The position numbers and the translations under genes were made by a program. The notes under the pieces are model-generated. The model was not told the origin of the DNA. It made no database searches and worked only from the letters and a program-made list of their open reading frames with translations. Below, piece by piece: positions 12,950-22,600 of a stretch of DNA of 64,000 nucleotides; the stretch's first letter is position 1, and each line of letters starts with the position of its first letter. Source of the DNA: Heliopora coerulea (lineage: Eukaryota > Cnidaria > Anthozoa > Scleralcyonacea > Helioporidae). Location of the stretch: contig JASJOG010000085.1 of the NCBI GenBank assembly GCA_030142905.1, positions 496,001 to 560,000 on the forward strand, in the 5' to 3' direction.

Positions 12950-13857
12950 AGGTCAGTTGGACAAAAAGATCTAAAAAACATGAAGAAAAGTTTGCCAACC
13001 TCACGAAACTTCCTCGTGAAAAGTTGATCAGGATTGGAACTTTCTATGTACGTTTTGATCAAGAGTTTATGATTGGCAAAGGTCGCGATGGTACACGTGT
13101 TTACGTTGGTTTATCAGATGATGGTAATGAAGTAGCCGTGAAACGTATGCTAACCCACACTAGTGAAGACGTGGCCGGAAACGAAGAAAGAATATTGAAT
13201 ATGATGGAAAAGTCGCAGCATATCGTGAGATATCTTTCTTGCACAACTGATGAAACTCACACTTTTACATATCTTGTCCTTGAGTTGTGTGAAGAAACAT
13301 TGGAGGATTACGTTCATTCACTTAACCAAGAGGAATTAGACCTCTATGCTCCACGTCTGATACGTGAAATACTGACTGGATTGCTGACACTTCATACGGG
13401 TAAAGTAACGATTCTCCACAGGGATCTGAATCCATGGAACATTTTGGTCGACGTCGAAGGTCATATGAAGTTGGCAGATTTTGGTGTGAGCAGAAGGCTC
13501 AGCCAAGATAGTTCAACTTACAATAGTGCAGGAAATAAAGGAGCCAGATATTGGAGAGCTGTGGAGTCAGTGTCCTTTGAAGAAAAGGATAATGGAAAGG
13601 TGATATATAAAAGGAAATCGGATGTTCAGGTAGTAGGAATGCTCGCTCATTTCATTTTAACAAAAGGTGGACATCCGTTCGGAGATGAATATAACCGAGT
13701 GAAAAATTTGATTGAGGGTAACCCAGTTGATTTAGACAAATTATCCGACCCTTCAGCCAAAGACCTCGTCTCCTGGATGCTCCAACCCAAGATCGAAGAC
13801 CGTCCTTACGTTGAAGAAGCTTTGACACATCCCTACGTTCAGCCACGTGATCGATAA
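12950..13857 (+). CDS. IRE1/RNase L-type protein kinase domain, second coding exon of the fusion
   Basis: The exon begins after tctttgcag. The frame extends upstream to 12628 but has no kinase similarity there and opens with GTG, so it lacks a natural start. Kinase motifs, numbered in the fused reading: glycine loop GKGRDG near 627-632, catalytic-lysine motif VAVK with K649, HRD at 741-743 followed by LNPWNIL, DFG at 761-763, and a HPFG segment after the activation region. The APE motif is altered (WRAVES). Kinase sequence of this type, followed by a KEN domain, is characteristic of IRE1 and RNase L, where nucleotide binding drives dimerisation of the ribonuclease. The reading frame meets TAA at 13855-13857, immediately before the KEN segment. 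Confidence 0.75.
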
Positions 13858-14247
13858 TTTAGTATGTTGGTGTGTTTTGGCAATGAACCAGAGATCAAGG
13901 ATAAGGATACCAATTGTGATGTGGTTAACCAGCTGAATGAAGATTCCTCGTTGAAAAGCGTTGATTGGATATCCACCGTTGATCTTGCAGTCCTTAACTA
14001 CATATACGATAATAGTAAATACAAGGATAATAGTATTACTAGTTTGGTAAGATTTATTCGAAATGCATGGGAAGATTGGCGTGACCAGAAAACTCCAGAA
14101 GACGTTCGGAAGAAACTTGAAGATCCAGAAGAATCTTTTCTGACAAGGTTTCCTATTTTACCAGTTGTCGTTCACAAAGTTATAAGAAGAAACCGAGGTT
14201 GGAGGAAAAGGCCACGGCTGAAGGAGTTTTTCACACTTTCCAATTAA
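13858..14247 (+). pseudogene. KEN (IRE1/RNase L ribonuclease) segment behind an in-frame stop
   Basis: The frame of the kinase continues past the TAA without a shift for 129 codons to TAA at 14245-14247. The sequence matches the KEN fold: SITSLVRFIRN corresponds to the helix carrying the catalytic Arg-Asn of IRE1 and RNase L, and a Tyr about 12 residues earlier (KYK) matches the conserved nuclease Tyr. The position of the catalytic His (H910 in human IRE1-alpha, H672 in human RNase L) is Asp here (codon 14074-14076). Downstream, TRFPILPVVVHKV matches the usual KEN end. Either the protein stops after the kinase, the stop is read through, or this allele is a recent pseudogene. An ATG at 13864 could restart translation. 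Confidence 0.65.
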
Positions 14248-14750
14248 GACAAACTGTCGTGGAATTGGATTTTGCTGTATTTTGTAGACCTTTGGACTGT
14301 TTGTTAATACTTAGCGTTGTGCCGAAGGTGTACTTGATTAGTAAAACAAAAAATTCTCAAAAACTTTTAATGGTCAAGAGGGAAACCCAGTCTAACCTAA
14401 AGTAAGTTTGTGTTAATGTAGAGCAGTAGTCTATGTAATGAACAGGAATTGTTTTGAAGTGTTATTAAGATTATGACATGTATAAAGGAGTTTGTGTGTT
14501 TAGTATTAAAGCCGGTGAAGTTGCGCAAGGCCTATAGTTTGTTCTTGTGAGAAACAAGTTTCGAGTTCTTTAAGAATCATGCCTACAAGCAAAGTTTTGA
14601 TCTGGACTATGGACAAGAAAACTTCAAAAGCAGTTCAAGAAAAAATTAAGGACCCCGTTGAATATTTACAAAAGGGGTTAGCCATTTTGTATCAGTTCAG
14701 TGGGAAGCTAGGAAGCATGTGAGTAGATGTATAATAAACATAAGATATTT
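14248..14750 (+). other. Probable 3' UTR of the kinase-KEN gene with AATAAA
   Basis: After the KEN stop the sequence is non-coding in appearance. AATAAA occurs at 14733-14738, a plausible polyadenylation signal about 485 bases downstream. A 47-codon frame (14579-14722, beginning MPTSKVLIW) lies inside. It has no recognisable relatives and is probably incidental. Confidence 0.45.
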
Positions 14751-15755
14751 GTCAAATTGTGTGATTATCTATCATTGCCATGGTAACAACAGCGTGAGAA
14801 CTTTGGGACATTTTTACGATTATCACAATTAAGACACATAGACCACATTCATAAATGGCTGCCTATTTCATATTCTTTAGCGACTATAAAATTTTTGTGC
14901 GTTTAAATTAGCTTTTCGAACCTCATTCTTGAGTTACATTACGTTATCTTTGACCACATATGATCCTCAGCTCACTCAGGTCAATTTCCTTGAAAATTGC
15001 TATCAGGATAAATATATTTCTCAAGTGAATAACCGATAGCAAAATATGAATGGGAAGTTGTGAAGGCAGAACTTCTGCAATTTAAATAGTGGATTTTTTA
15101 AAAAAGAAAAAAACTTGTGAAAAATTTTGAAAATTAGATATATTGTTACACTCTGTAAACAAAGATCTCGTAATTCGATTTTCGCGTTGATGCGGATGGT
15201 ACTGTCGCGACAGAATAACAATTCGACAACATCAGTGGCTATCCCTGTGTACCAAAAGCACCAATTCCCTATAAAAAATTATCCAAGAGACTTCCCCATA
15301 TGGTTAATTTAGCCTACACGGCTGTGGCAAACGGTCGCTCCTCCTCATGTATCCGATTCAATCACAAAAGTCTTGAGAACATTCTTCAACATTTGCAAAC
15401 GAATCGCAAATGGGAATTGTTTTCCAAAGGCCTATCTATTCGCTCGTGAATGTTGCAATTGGTCCTGAAGACTCTTATGACTGAATCGGATACATTAAAA
15501 TAAACAATCATATACGACAGTCGTACCGTGTAAATGGGCATTTAGAGGTATAGCTTGCACTGTTGGACAATTTGTCGCCAATGTTGCAGTACAACAGCTC
15601 TCTGAGTCATCACTTATTAAAGTAATTTGTGTATGGCTGCAAGTGGGGATTGTTGCTGACGCAGCACAGAAAAAAAGATTTGACGTCGGTCGATTGAAGG
15701 TTTGTCACCTGACTCTTTCGCTGGCTTACATATTTTACGATAATGCTGATTATGC
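14751..15755. other. Intergenic, nothing recognised
   Basis: Only short open frames without domains; one tgatcgac-rich segment and no repeat family I can name. It separates the kinase-KEN locus from a cluster of transposon relics. Confidence 0.4.
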
Positions 15756-15763
15756 CCACTAAT

Positions 15764-15951
15764 TAGTGGCGTACCGGACTATGGTCAGGGTTAGAGCAAC
15801 TCCTAAGGGTCCCCGACCTCTAAGGGCCCCCGATGAATCTGTAAAGACAACTGAGATTAAAGTTTTGAAATATATGTCTGTACTAAGGGGGTGACGGGAG
15901 CCCCCGAACGAAAAATTCCTAACGGCCCCAAGTAGTTCCGTTACGCCACTG
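15764..15951. mobile_element. 188-bp hAT-type MITE with 8-bp target duplication
   Basis: Terminal inverted repeats read agtggcgtaccgga on the left and, inverted, agtggcgtaacgga on the right. They resemble the cagtggcgta ends of Charlie-like hAT elements. An exact 8-bp duplication CCACTAAT flanks the element at 15756-15763 and 15952-15959, which is the duplication length made by hAT transposases. No coding capacity. Confidence 0.85.
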
Positions 15952-16038
15952 CCACTAATTACAGCCTAGCCACCTAAAAGTCTGCACTGTTTCTCTTTTT
16001 TCCATTCTGTTACCAAGTACAAATGTTTTATACCTAGG

Positions 16039-16086
16039 CGTACGGGGCGGGGGCGGGGGGCAGGGGGGGGCCAACTGCCCCCCAAA
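16039..16086 (+). repeat. G-rich run
   Basis: A stretch dominated by G (runs of 4-9 G within acggggcgggggc and following bases) is followed directly by a C run, giving both quadruplex and hairpin potential. Context is non-coding. Confidence 0.6.
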
Positions 16087-16846
16087 AAATTTGGAGAGGA
16101 CCAGATTTGGGCAAATAGCTCAGGTAGAATTGGGAAAAATAAATTTCTAAGCGTGATTAAAACAGAAAAATTTTCAAAAATCGGTGACGATGAACAAGAA
16201 TTTGGACATTAGTGCGCATCCATATATATTACCGTGTGCAGTATGTAATTCTTATTCCCAGGTTTTTTCTGACTAAACATTTGAGCAGAGCGATTCGGGC
16301 AGATTGTCTCTGCCCCCCAAAATGGTTAGCGAAATAAATATGATACACCCCATAGACGAGTTATGCGCATTTGAGGATGTCAAACTCCCATGGTAAGCAT
16401 AAATATAACGACTTCAGTTCAACGCACTGAACATGTCAGAACCAGTGACTCGGGCGGAAATATTTTATCTATTTTCATTCTATGAAAAACTGGATTTTTT
16501 CAAACGTTTCGTCCAACGCACTTTTTTCACTGTAGGACGAAATAGCCATGTGATTGGTAACCCTAGTGTGTAATAGTCAGGCTTTAAGATGAATGAAAAA
16601 CAAAAAAAATCATCAACATATATTTGAGGAGACATTGTATCAGAAAAACAAATTAGAAATGTATGCGATTGCCAGTGTACGAATACGTACGAATTAAAAA
16701 TTAAATGATATTTTAAGGTAATCCGCGAGCCGTTCACACAAAAGTATTCAATCCTTTGATTTGTCAAGCAAAATGGAGAAGTATAACAGGCACCACTGGT
16801 ATTTGCTTCGACGTCAGGAAAACAACAACGGGATTGTTAATGGGAG

Positions 16847-17242
16847 TTGTTGGCAGTCCGAAACCTTTCACCAGAGCAGATCTCGGTTAAGCGCGTTGTG
16901 GCAGATTATGACGCAGGATTATGGAAGCTGTTAAAAATCTCTCCCCCATTACACGAATACAAGGATGCGTATTCGTTGAAGAAAGGTGCAAGAACTCTAA
17001 CTCGCCTCCATTTTAAAAGACGATGGTGCGACGCAAAAATATGTAAGAAAAATCATAGCTTTACCTTTTTTGCCACACGAACACGTTCCCTCGATGTTCA
17101 ACAAGCTCAAAGATTTAGCAACTTCTCTGCCTCTTCAAAGTTTGGTTGGCCATATTCAGAAAACGGGGATAGAGTCCACCGTCTGGTCTCCCGAAGGGCG
17201 GAGTATATTCCATCACAGCGTCCGGATGAGCTACAACGCTAA
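16847..17242 (+). pseudogene. Relic of a MULE-type transposase
   Basis: An open frame here has no ATG start. It reads VVADYDAGLWKLL, which looks like the acidic-Asp region of MULE transposases. From about 17068 a second frame gives LPFLPHEHVPSMFNKL and later ESTVWSP, like the stretch following the catalytic core in MULE-domain proteins of marine invertebrates. The frame change and missing blocks show a decayed copy. Recognition is from memory of the family; no ends were found. Confidence 0.45.
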
Positions 17243-17849
17243 AGTTTGACATCGATGCTCAAACCAGCATGCGTACGTGCAAAGATCCCTATATACTTGC
17301 TGGTGAATCTGCAACGCCAAGAGTCCATATTCGTGTCTCTCTAGGTGTGTCTTCGGTCAGATAAGAAGCTCAAATGACGACAGCGTCGCAAATAAAACGA
17401 GTTGCGATCGAGGATCTTTAAATACTGGGAAGAACTTGCGGGCGAAATGGACAGTGGATGTCTTCGAAGTTTACGCGTTTGTTCACATTCAAACGGCCCT
17501 TGTTGTTGATGCATGGACATTTGAACCTATCATGATTCTAGTTAAATAAAATACATTGCAAGTTGTTGTCTCCTACTTGTTTATTATAAAGCAGAACATA
17601 AATTTTCAAAGTTGAACGATAAATTGCACGTATACCTCTTTCTTAATATCAAAACTATATTCGACAGCGAACGAAAACAGCGCCTCTTGTTATTCTTTCC
17701 AAATTTTGAGAGCTGCCTCGCATGTCGGAGTTTTAATCGATCACATGGCATGGACAAAACTGCTATTAGCATAACCCTATAACATTTCGCCCTTTCGCCC
17801 TGAATGTTTCAAAAGAAATTATAAATTATTCAATCTATTCAAAATTCCT
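17243..17849. other. Intergenic, nothing recognised
   Basis: No coding exon or named repeat. Short open frames on both strands lack any domain. Confidence 0.4.
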
Positions 17850-17853
17850 TTAA

Positions 17854-18289
17854 CCCTTTAACGCTTAAATTTTTTTTCTTTTGTTTTGTGTTCTCTCTTA
17901 GCTTTTCTTTTGTTCTCTCTTTGATTTTTTTTGTTCTTAGGTGTTCGATATATCGGACACTATGCGTTAAAAGGGTCAAAAATCAATTAAAATCTCGTCA
18001 TGCATCTTAATTTGCATACGTTAAAAAGCCCCAATATGCACGGCTGGGGGTTAAAGGGTTGACGCCCAATGCGCGATATATCAGACACCAAGTTCTTAAG
18101 AACAAAAATTAGGACAATAGCAAAAGCAAATAGAGGACAAAGAAAAAAAATGAAAAAATTCATTCATTACAGGGCTAACGCCCAATGTCCGATGTACCAG
18201 ACACCTAAGAACAAAAGAAAAAATCCGAGGACCAAACAAACAACAAAGAGAGGACAAGGAACAAAAGAAAAAATTTAGGCGTTAAAGGG
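17854..18289. mobile_element. Inverted-repeat element, TTAA/CCC-type MITE
   Basis: The left end reads ttaa-ccctttaacgcttaaat and the right end, inverted, reads ccctttaacgcctaaat. The interior has matching arms with ttcttttgttct and gatatatcggacac against gtccgatgtaccagacacc. A third copy of the arm occurs near 18050-18110. TTAA plus CCC ends suggest a piggyBac-like non-autonomous element, but the right flank is ataa instead of TTAA, so the superfamily is uncertain. Confidence 0.6.
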
Positions 18290-19570
18290 ATAACTTTACC
18301 GGTTCCTATTTTAGCTTTCGTCATTGCTTCTGATGGCATATTTGTATGTTTTGTATAAGAAGAAATTTAAAAAGTTTTCAAATACCAAATTCGAAATTAA
18401 CATAATACACAGACAGTTTTACATTCAATATTTAAAAAACGACCGCTCTTTGATGAAATTCCAATTATTTTTTAACAGTAGATTAGTTCCAGCCGATCGC
18501 GCATACAGCCAAAAAGCAAAATGAATCATTATTGAGTCTAGTTTGCGTTATGGCTGGGCCCAACTGCTTGCGCCGAGTTGACTGTAAATCCTTATTTCAA
18601 TGAACCACTACAAAATTGCGCGCAGAAATGAATCATTCTGATCTGACGAGCATTAGTTTTTCCCCCTTTCGTCCAGTGCCATACCAAAGTTGGTGGGATA
18701 CTGATGCGCTTGCGCCGGGCGCAAAATTTGATGGGGTAACATTTTCAGAAACAAAAATTCGAGTATTTGTTTGGGTTTTTTTCCCAAATTTAAAATGTTT
18801 TCCAAAGTTCAACAAAATGTTAGATCAATGTGTCGTTAATGGACGACTTTGCTGCAGTCAAGGCTAAGAAGCACCTGTTTCAAATTTTCAATTACATTTT
18901 GAGTAATAAAAACAAAAAGCACTATTAACACTTGTTTCTACAGGATTACCTCGTTTAGTTGTATAATGCAAGGAGTTTGGTGTGGATTAGATAGGGCCGG
19001 GGGGAGCGCCTTCAACAGAATTTTTCCCGGGTACTAACCAATTAGGCACGGCTCTGCTTCAGTCTACTCGTCCATTATTGAAATAAAAGAATAAAAAATA
19101 AAAAAAAAATTGGTGGAAAAAGCTTGACGATTCGCGGGAAAGGAATGGATATTTTGAATTGGAGTGATGTTCTTATCTCCATTACGAAAATCAAAGTTGT
19201 TCTTTCGAAATTCTGATTTTGATTGCAAGATGCATAGACAAAGAAACTGTGGTTGGACTGATGCCCGGTACTTATGTTTTCTAGCTATTTTTCGAGCTTT
19301 ATTTTCTTACTAATTATAAGTATATAAATTATAAATTATAAGCGTTCTTTCAGCTGCAAAATTTGGTGATAATGAAACAAAAGGGGGAAAAATTAAGTAA
19401 TTAAAACAATTTTGTTTGGTTCAGAACGACCGGGCGCAGTAGAAAAAGTATATTCAATACCCTCCACCCTCCCCCCCTACCACCCCACCTCTTATTTCCA
19501 AGGTAGGATCGAGGAAGGGATTGAGGACGATAACTTTGTGCGTGACTTGATGTTTGATGTCAGCGGAGTT
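18290..19570. other. Intergenic stretch before MCM10
   Basis: No gene seen. The frame at 18616-18867 has no domain. The interval ends at the putative MCM10 promoter. Confidence 0.4.
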
Positions 19571-19578
19571 CTTCGTTA

Positions 19579-19590
19579 ATGGCGGGATTT
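19579..19590 (+). promoter_or_regulatory. E2F-like site upstream of MCM10
   Basis: ATGGCGGGATTT lies about 100 bases before the MCM10 start codon. Its GGCGGGA core fits the E2F consensus. E2F sites are usual in promoters of replication genes, so the placement makes sense, but no binding evidence exists here. Confidence 0.45.
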
Positions 19591-19682
19591 TTCAACAGCT
19601 GATGGATCAACAAGATAGAATTTGCCAATTGTAGAGATCTAAAGACTCCCATTTATAAGGCCATTTGAATTTTTTTAAAGCT

Positions 19683-19689
19683 ATGGATG
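19683..19689 (+). CDS. MCM10: MCM10 exon 1 (start codon micro-exon)
   Basis: ATGGATG followed by GTAAGT. Only Met-Asp and one base are coded. Joined to exon 2 it gives [12 protein letters not shown], which matches the acidic start of animal MCM10. Confidence 0.75.
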
Positions 19690-22600
19690 GTAAGTTGAAT
19701 GACCTTCTATATTAAATTTGTAACTAAACATCTATGAAACGCGTTTTGTTACCCAGTCGATTGCACTGCCTTCATTGATTTGTGGCCCCATGAAAAGTTT
19801 TAGAGCTCATGAGACACATGAGAGATGCCCAAATTACATTAAGACGTGCTGTTTTTGCTAATCAAACAGTACCCATTATATTCAATGTTTTGTTTTCAGA
19901 TAATTAATTCATTATTCTGTGTCAGTGTCTTGAGAGCCCAATAATGTGTAGCGTAGCCACGTTAAGAAAATTGACAGATTTTGGAGACAAGAATGTAAAA
20001 TGTCTGATATTGGCCAAAGTAAAATTGCAAAGGCAGGTTTTCAGAGTTAATGGGTGAAGAACATTTTTATAAACTCTTGTACCCTGAATATAATATTGTG
20101 ACATTTTATTGTAGACCCAGAGTTAGATATTTTAGCTAACCTTATTGAGGCTGATGATTTTGATGAAAATGAGCCTAGTAATTTGGATAGTGGACAAGAT
20201 CAAGCCGCCACCATGTCAGCTAACAGCCAAAATATGTCAAGTGAAAATAAAAGGAAAAACAAACTTGAAGAAGGGTCTAGTACAACAGAAGGATCTGTGT
20301 CAAGTGTGTATTATTTAAATATATTATTACCATATGATTTTTATTAGATTAAAGTTGGTGATTGTATGAAACAGGAAAAAAAAAGACTTGAAAAATATTT
20401 GAAAATGAGCTGAAAAAAGATTGAAGTAGAATAAGAGGTCAAGAAAAAGTGCTTAAACAGAAGAAATAAAAACACTCGGGCCGAAGGGAGGGAATAAAGG
20501 GAGAGAGTGAGACAGTAAAGCAAATAAAGTCCTTGTTGGTATAGATTAAATAATTAACTCAAGATATGTTAGTAATAAAAGTCATTTTCAAAATAATTAA
20601 GATTATTGGAATTATTTTTTTTTGTTTACATCTCTACATTGCCAAAACCAATGTGCAAATTGCTTGTTTCACAATGTTACATCTTACTAATACCTTGACT
20701 TTCATAAGAAAGTAAGGAAAGAAGGAAAGAAAGAAAAAAGAAAATGCCTGTAGTTAGGTTTGTATATTATAAGGAATGAATTGATTCAGTGTAAATGAAT
20801 AAATGCATGAATGGACTAGAAAATAAATGGCAGTTTAACAACACTGCTGCAATAGACATAGGCAATAAGGAAGAACAAAATAGGTTCACCTATAACATTG
20901 TTTTTACACTAAATTTTGATTTTTCACTTTAAAGGGAAATTTACAGAAATGGAAAATTATATAAAATTTCTAGAATCACAATTAAAGACACAAAATAGTG
21001 AAAGTATCCTTTTTGTTAACACATTTTATTTAGTAAAAGTCAACATAATAGTTTGTTTAAATTTTACCTTATCATATCTAAACTTTGACCACTGTAGGTT
21101 TTAGCTGCTTGAAAAATATTGACTAAACTTTTGATTATTACTGCCTGGATACTGCTTGATAGACTTACTTGGTGCAAAGTAATGTTTAAAAAACAAGCAG
21201 GAGTGCTTTATTGGATTTAAAACACGAGTCGATAAAGCACGTACAAGTGAATGGCTTAAAAAGCAAACTCCTTAATGTGCTATTTCATGATATAAAGTTT
21301 AAAAATTAATGATTTCTAAGCCAAGAAAATTGGAAGGGAATAGTAAGTGAGTTTTTATTACATATAAAGACATGAAATGGTTGTGATTTTTCTTTGTATT
21401 TTCCTCATGAATTCTTAATGAGTTTTTTAGTAGATCTTAACCAATTTTTATCATGGATTATAAGTCAAACAACTTCATTTTTTGTTTACACAAGATGGTA
21501 ATTTTCCTGTATTAAAGTACTTTACATTAATTCATTCACGTTAGTCTCAAAAAAGATTGATTTGGTATCCAGTACTATATGTTGAAATTGATCACAAATT
21601 GATTTTTTAAACTACAGCCAATCAAAACATTGAAAAACATTGTTGAACACATCAACCATAGCCTTTTGGCCCTTAAGGCCAACAAACACTTACTAATTTG
21701 TGGGTTTTGGTTGGCTATAAAAACCTAATAATTATTCTCATCAGTTATTACATTACATGTAGTTTACCAAATTAATTCCTGCTCCTCATTGACAAATATA
21801 ATGTGATTAACATAAAGATGTTTAGTCATTAACCAAAAAGTGTGCCTATGTTTAAGACACTGTGTGGTTTCAAGTTACCTTCACTTTGATTATAAGAAAA
21901 CAAATCTCCTGAAACAAATAACGTAAAACCAAACAGCAAGAAATATGCCCCAGTTGTACATGAAACTGAAAACAAGACAAAACTGAGCAACTACAGAACA
22001 CCTGCTCGAGATACTATAAAGGAAACTGCAACAAAATCTGGAAAAGGTCATTCAAAAAACTCACAAAGTATGAGAGATACAGGATCAGTTACAAAGCAAA
22101 CAGTTTCAAAAACTCCTAAATCTATTGAATCATCATCAAATCATGAAAGAGGTGAGTTTGCTGCTGGTAAGAATTATTTGTATTAATAAGTTGAGATAAT
22201 ATGTTTAACATCTTTACATAACCCTGGAGACAATTTTAATTTCTTCAGTGTTTTTATTATATGATCTATTTTACTTTTATATATAGACTATCAATATTTT
22301 TGAGAATTTTAGGTCTCCATAATACTGAAACAATTCATTAATTTATTTTAATTCACTAGAATTAAAAAGCAAGAGTTCAGGCTTAAAGAGAAAGGCAGAA
22401 GGACCTCTTTCCCTGCCATCTGCTCCCAAAAGGCCTGTCCAAGATTTACATGTAGTCACAGATGGGTTCTCAGGATTAAGGATATTGTATGTAATGAATA
22501 TAACTTGTTGAAACCTAGATTCAAGGCAACTGTTTTGTTGCAGAATACTCATTTTCATTCCTTCTTTATTCACATTCTTTTTTCTTTCTTTCTTCTTTTT

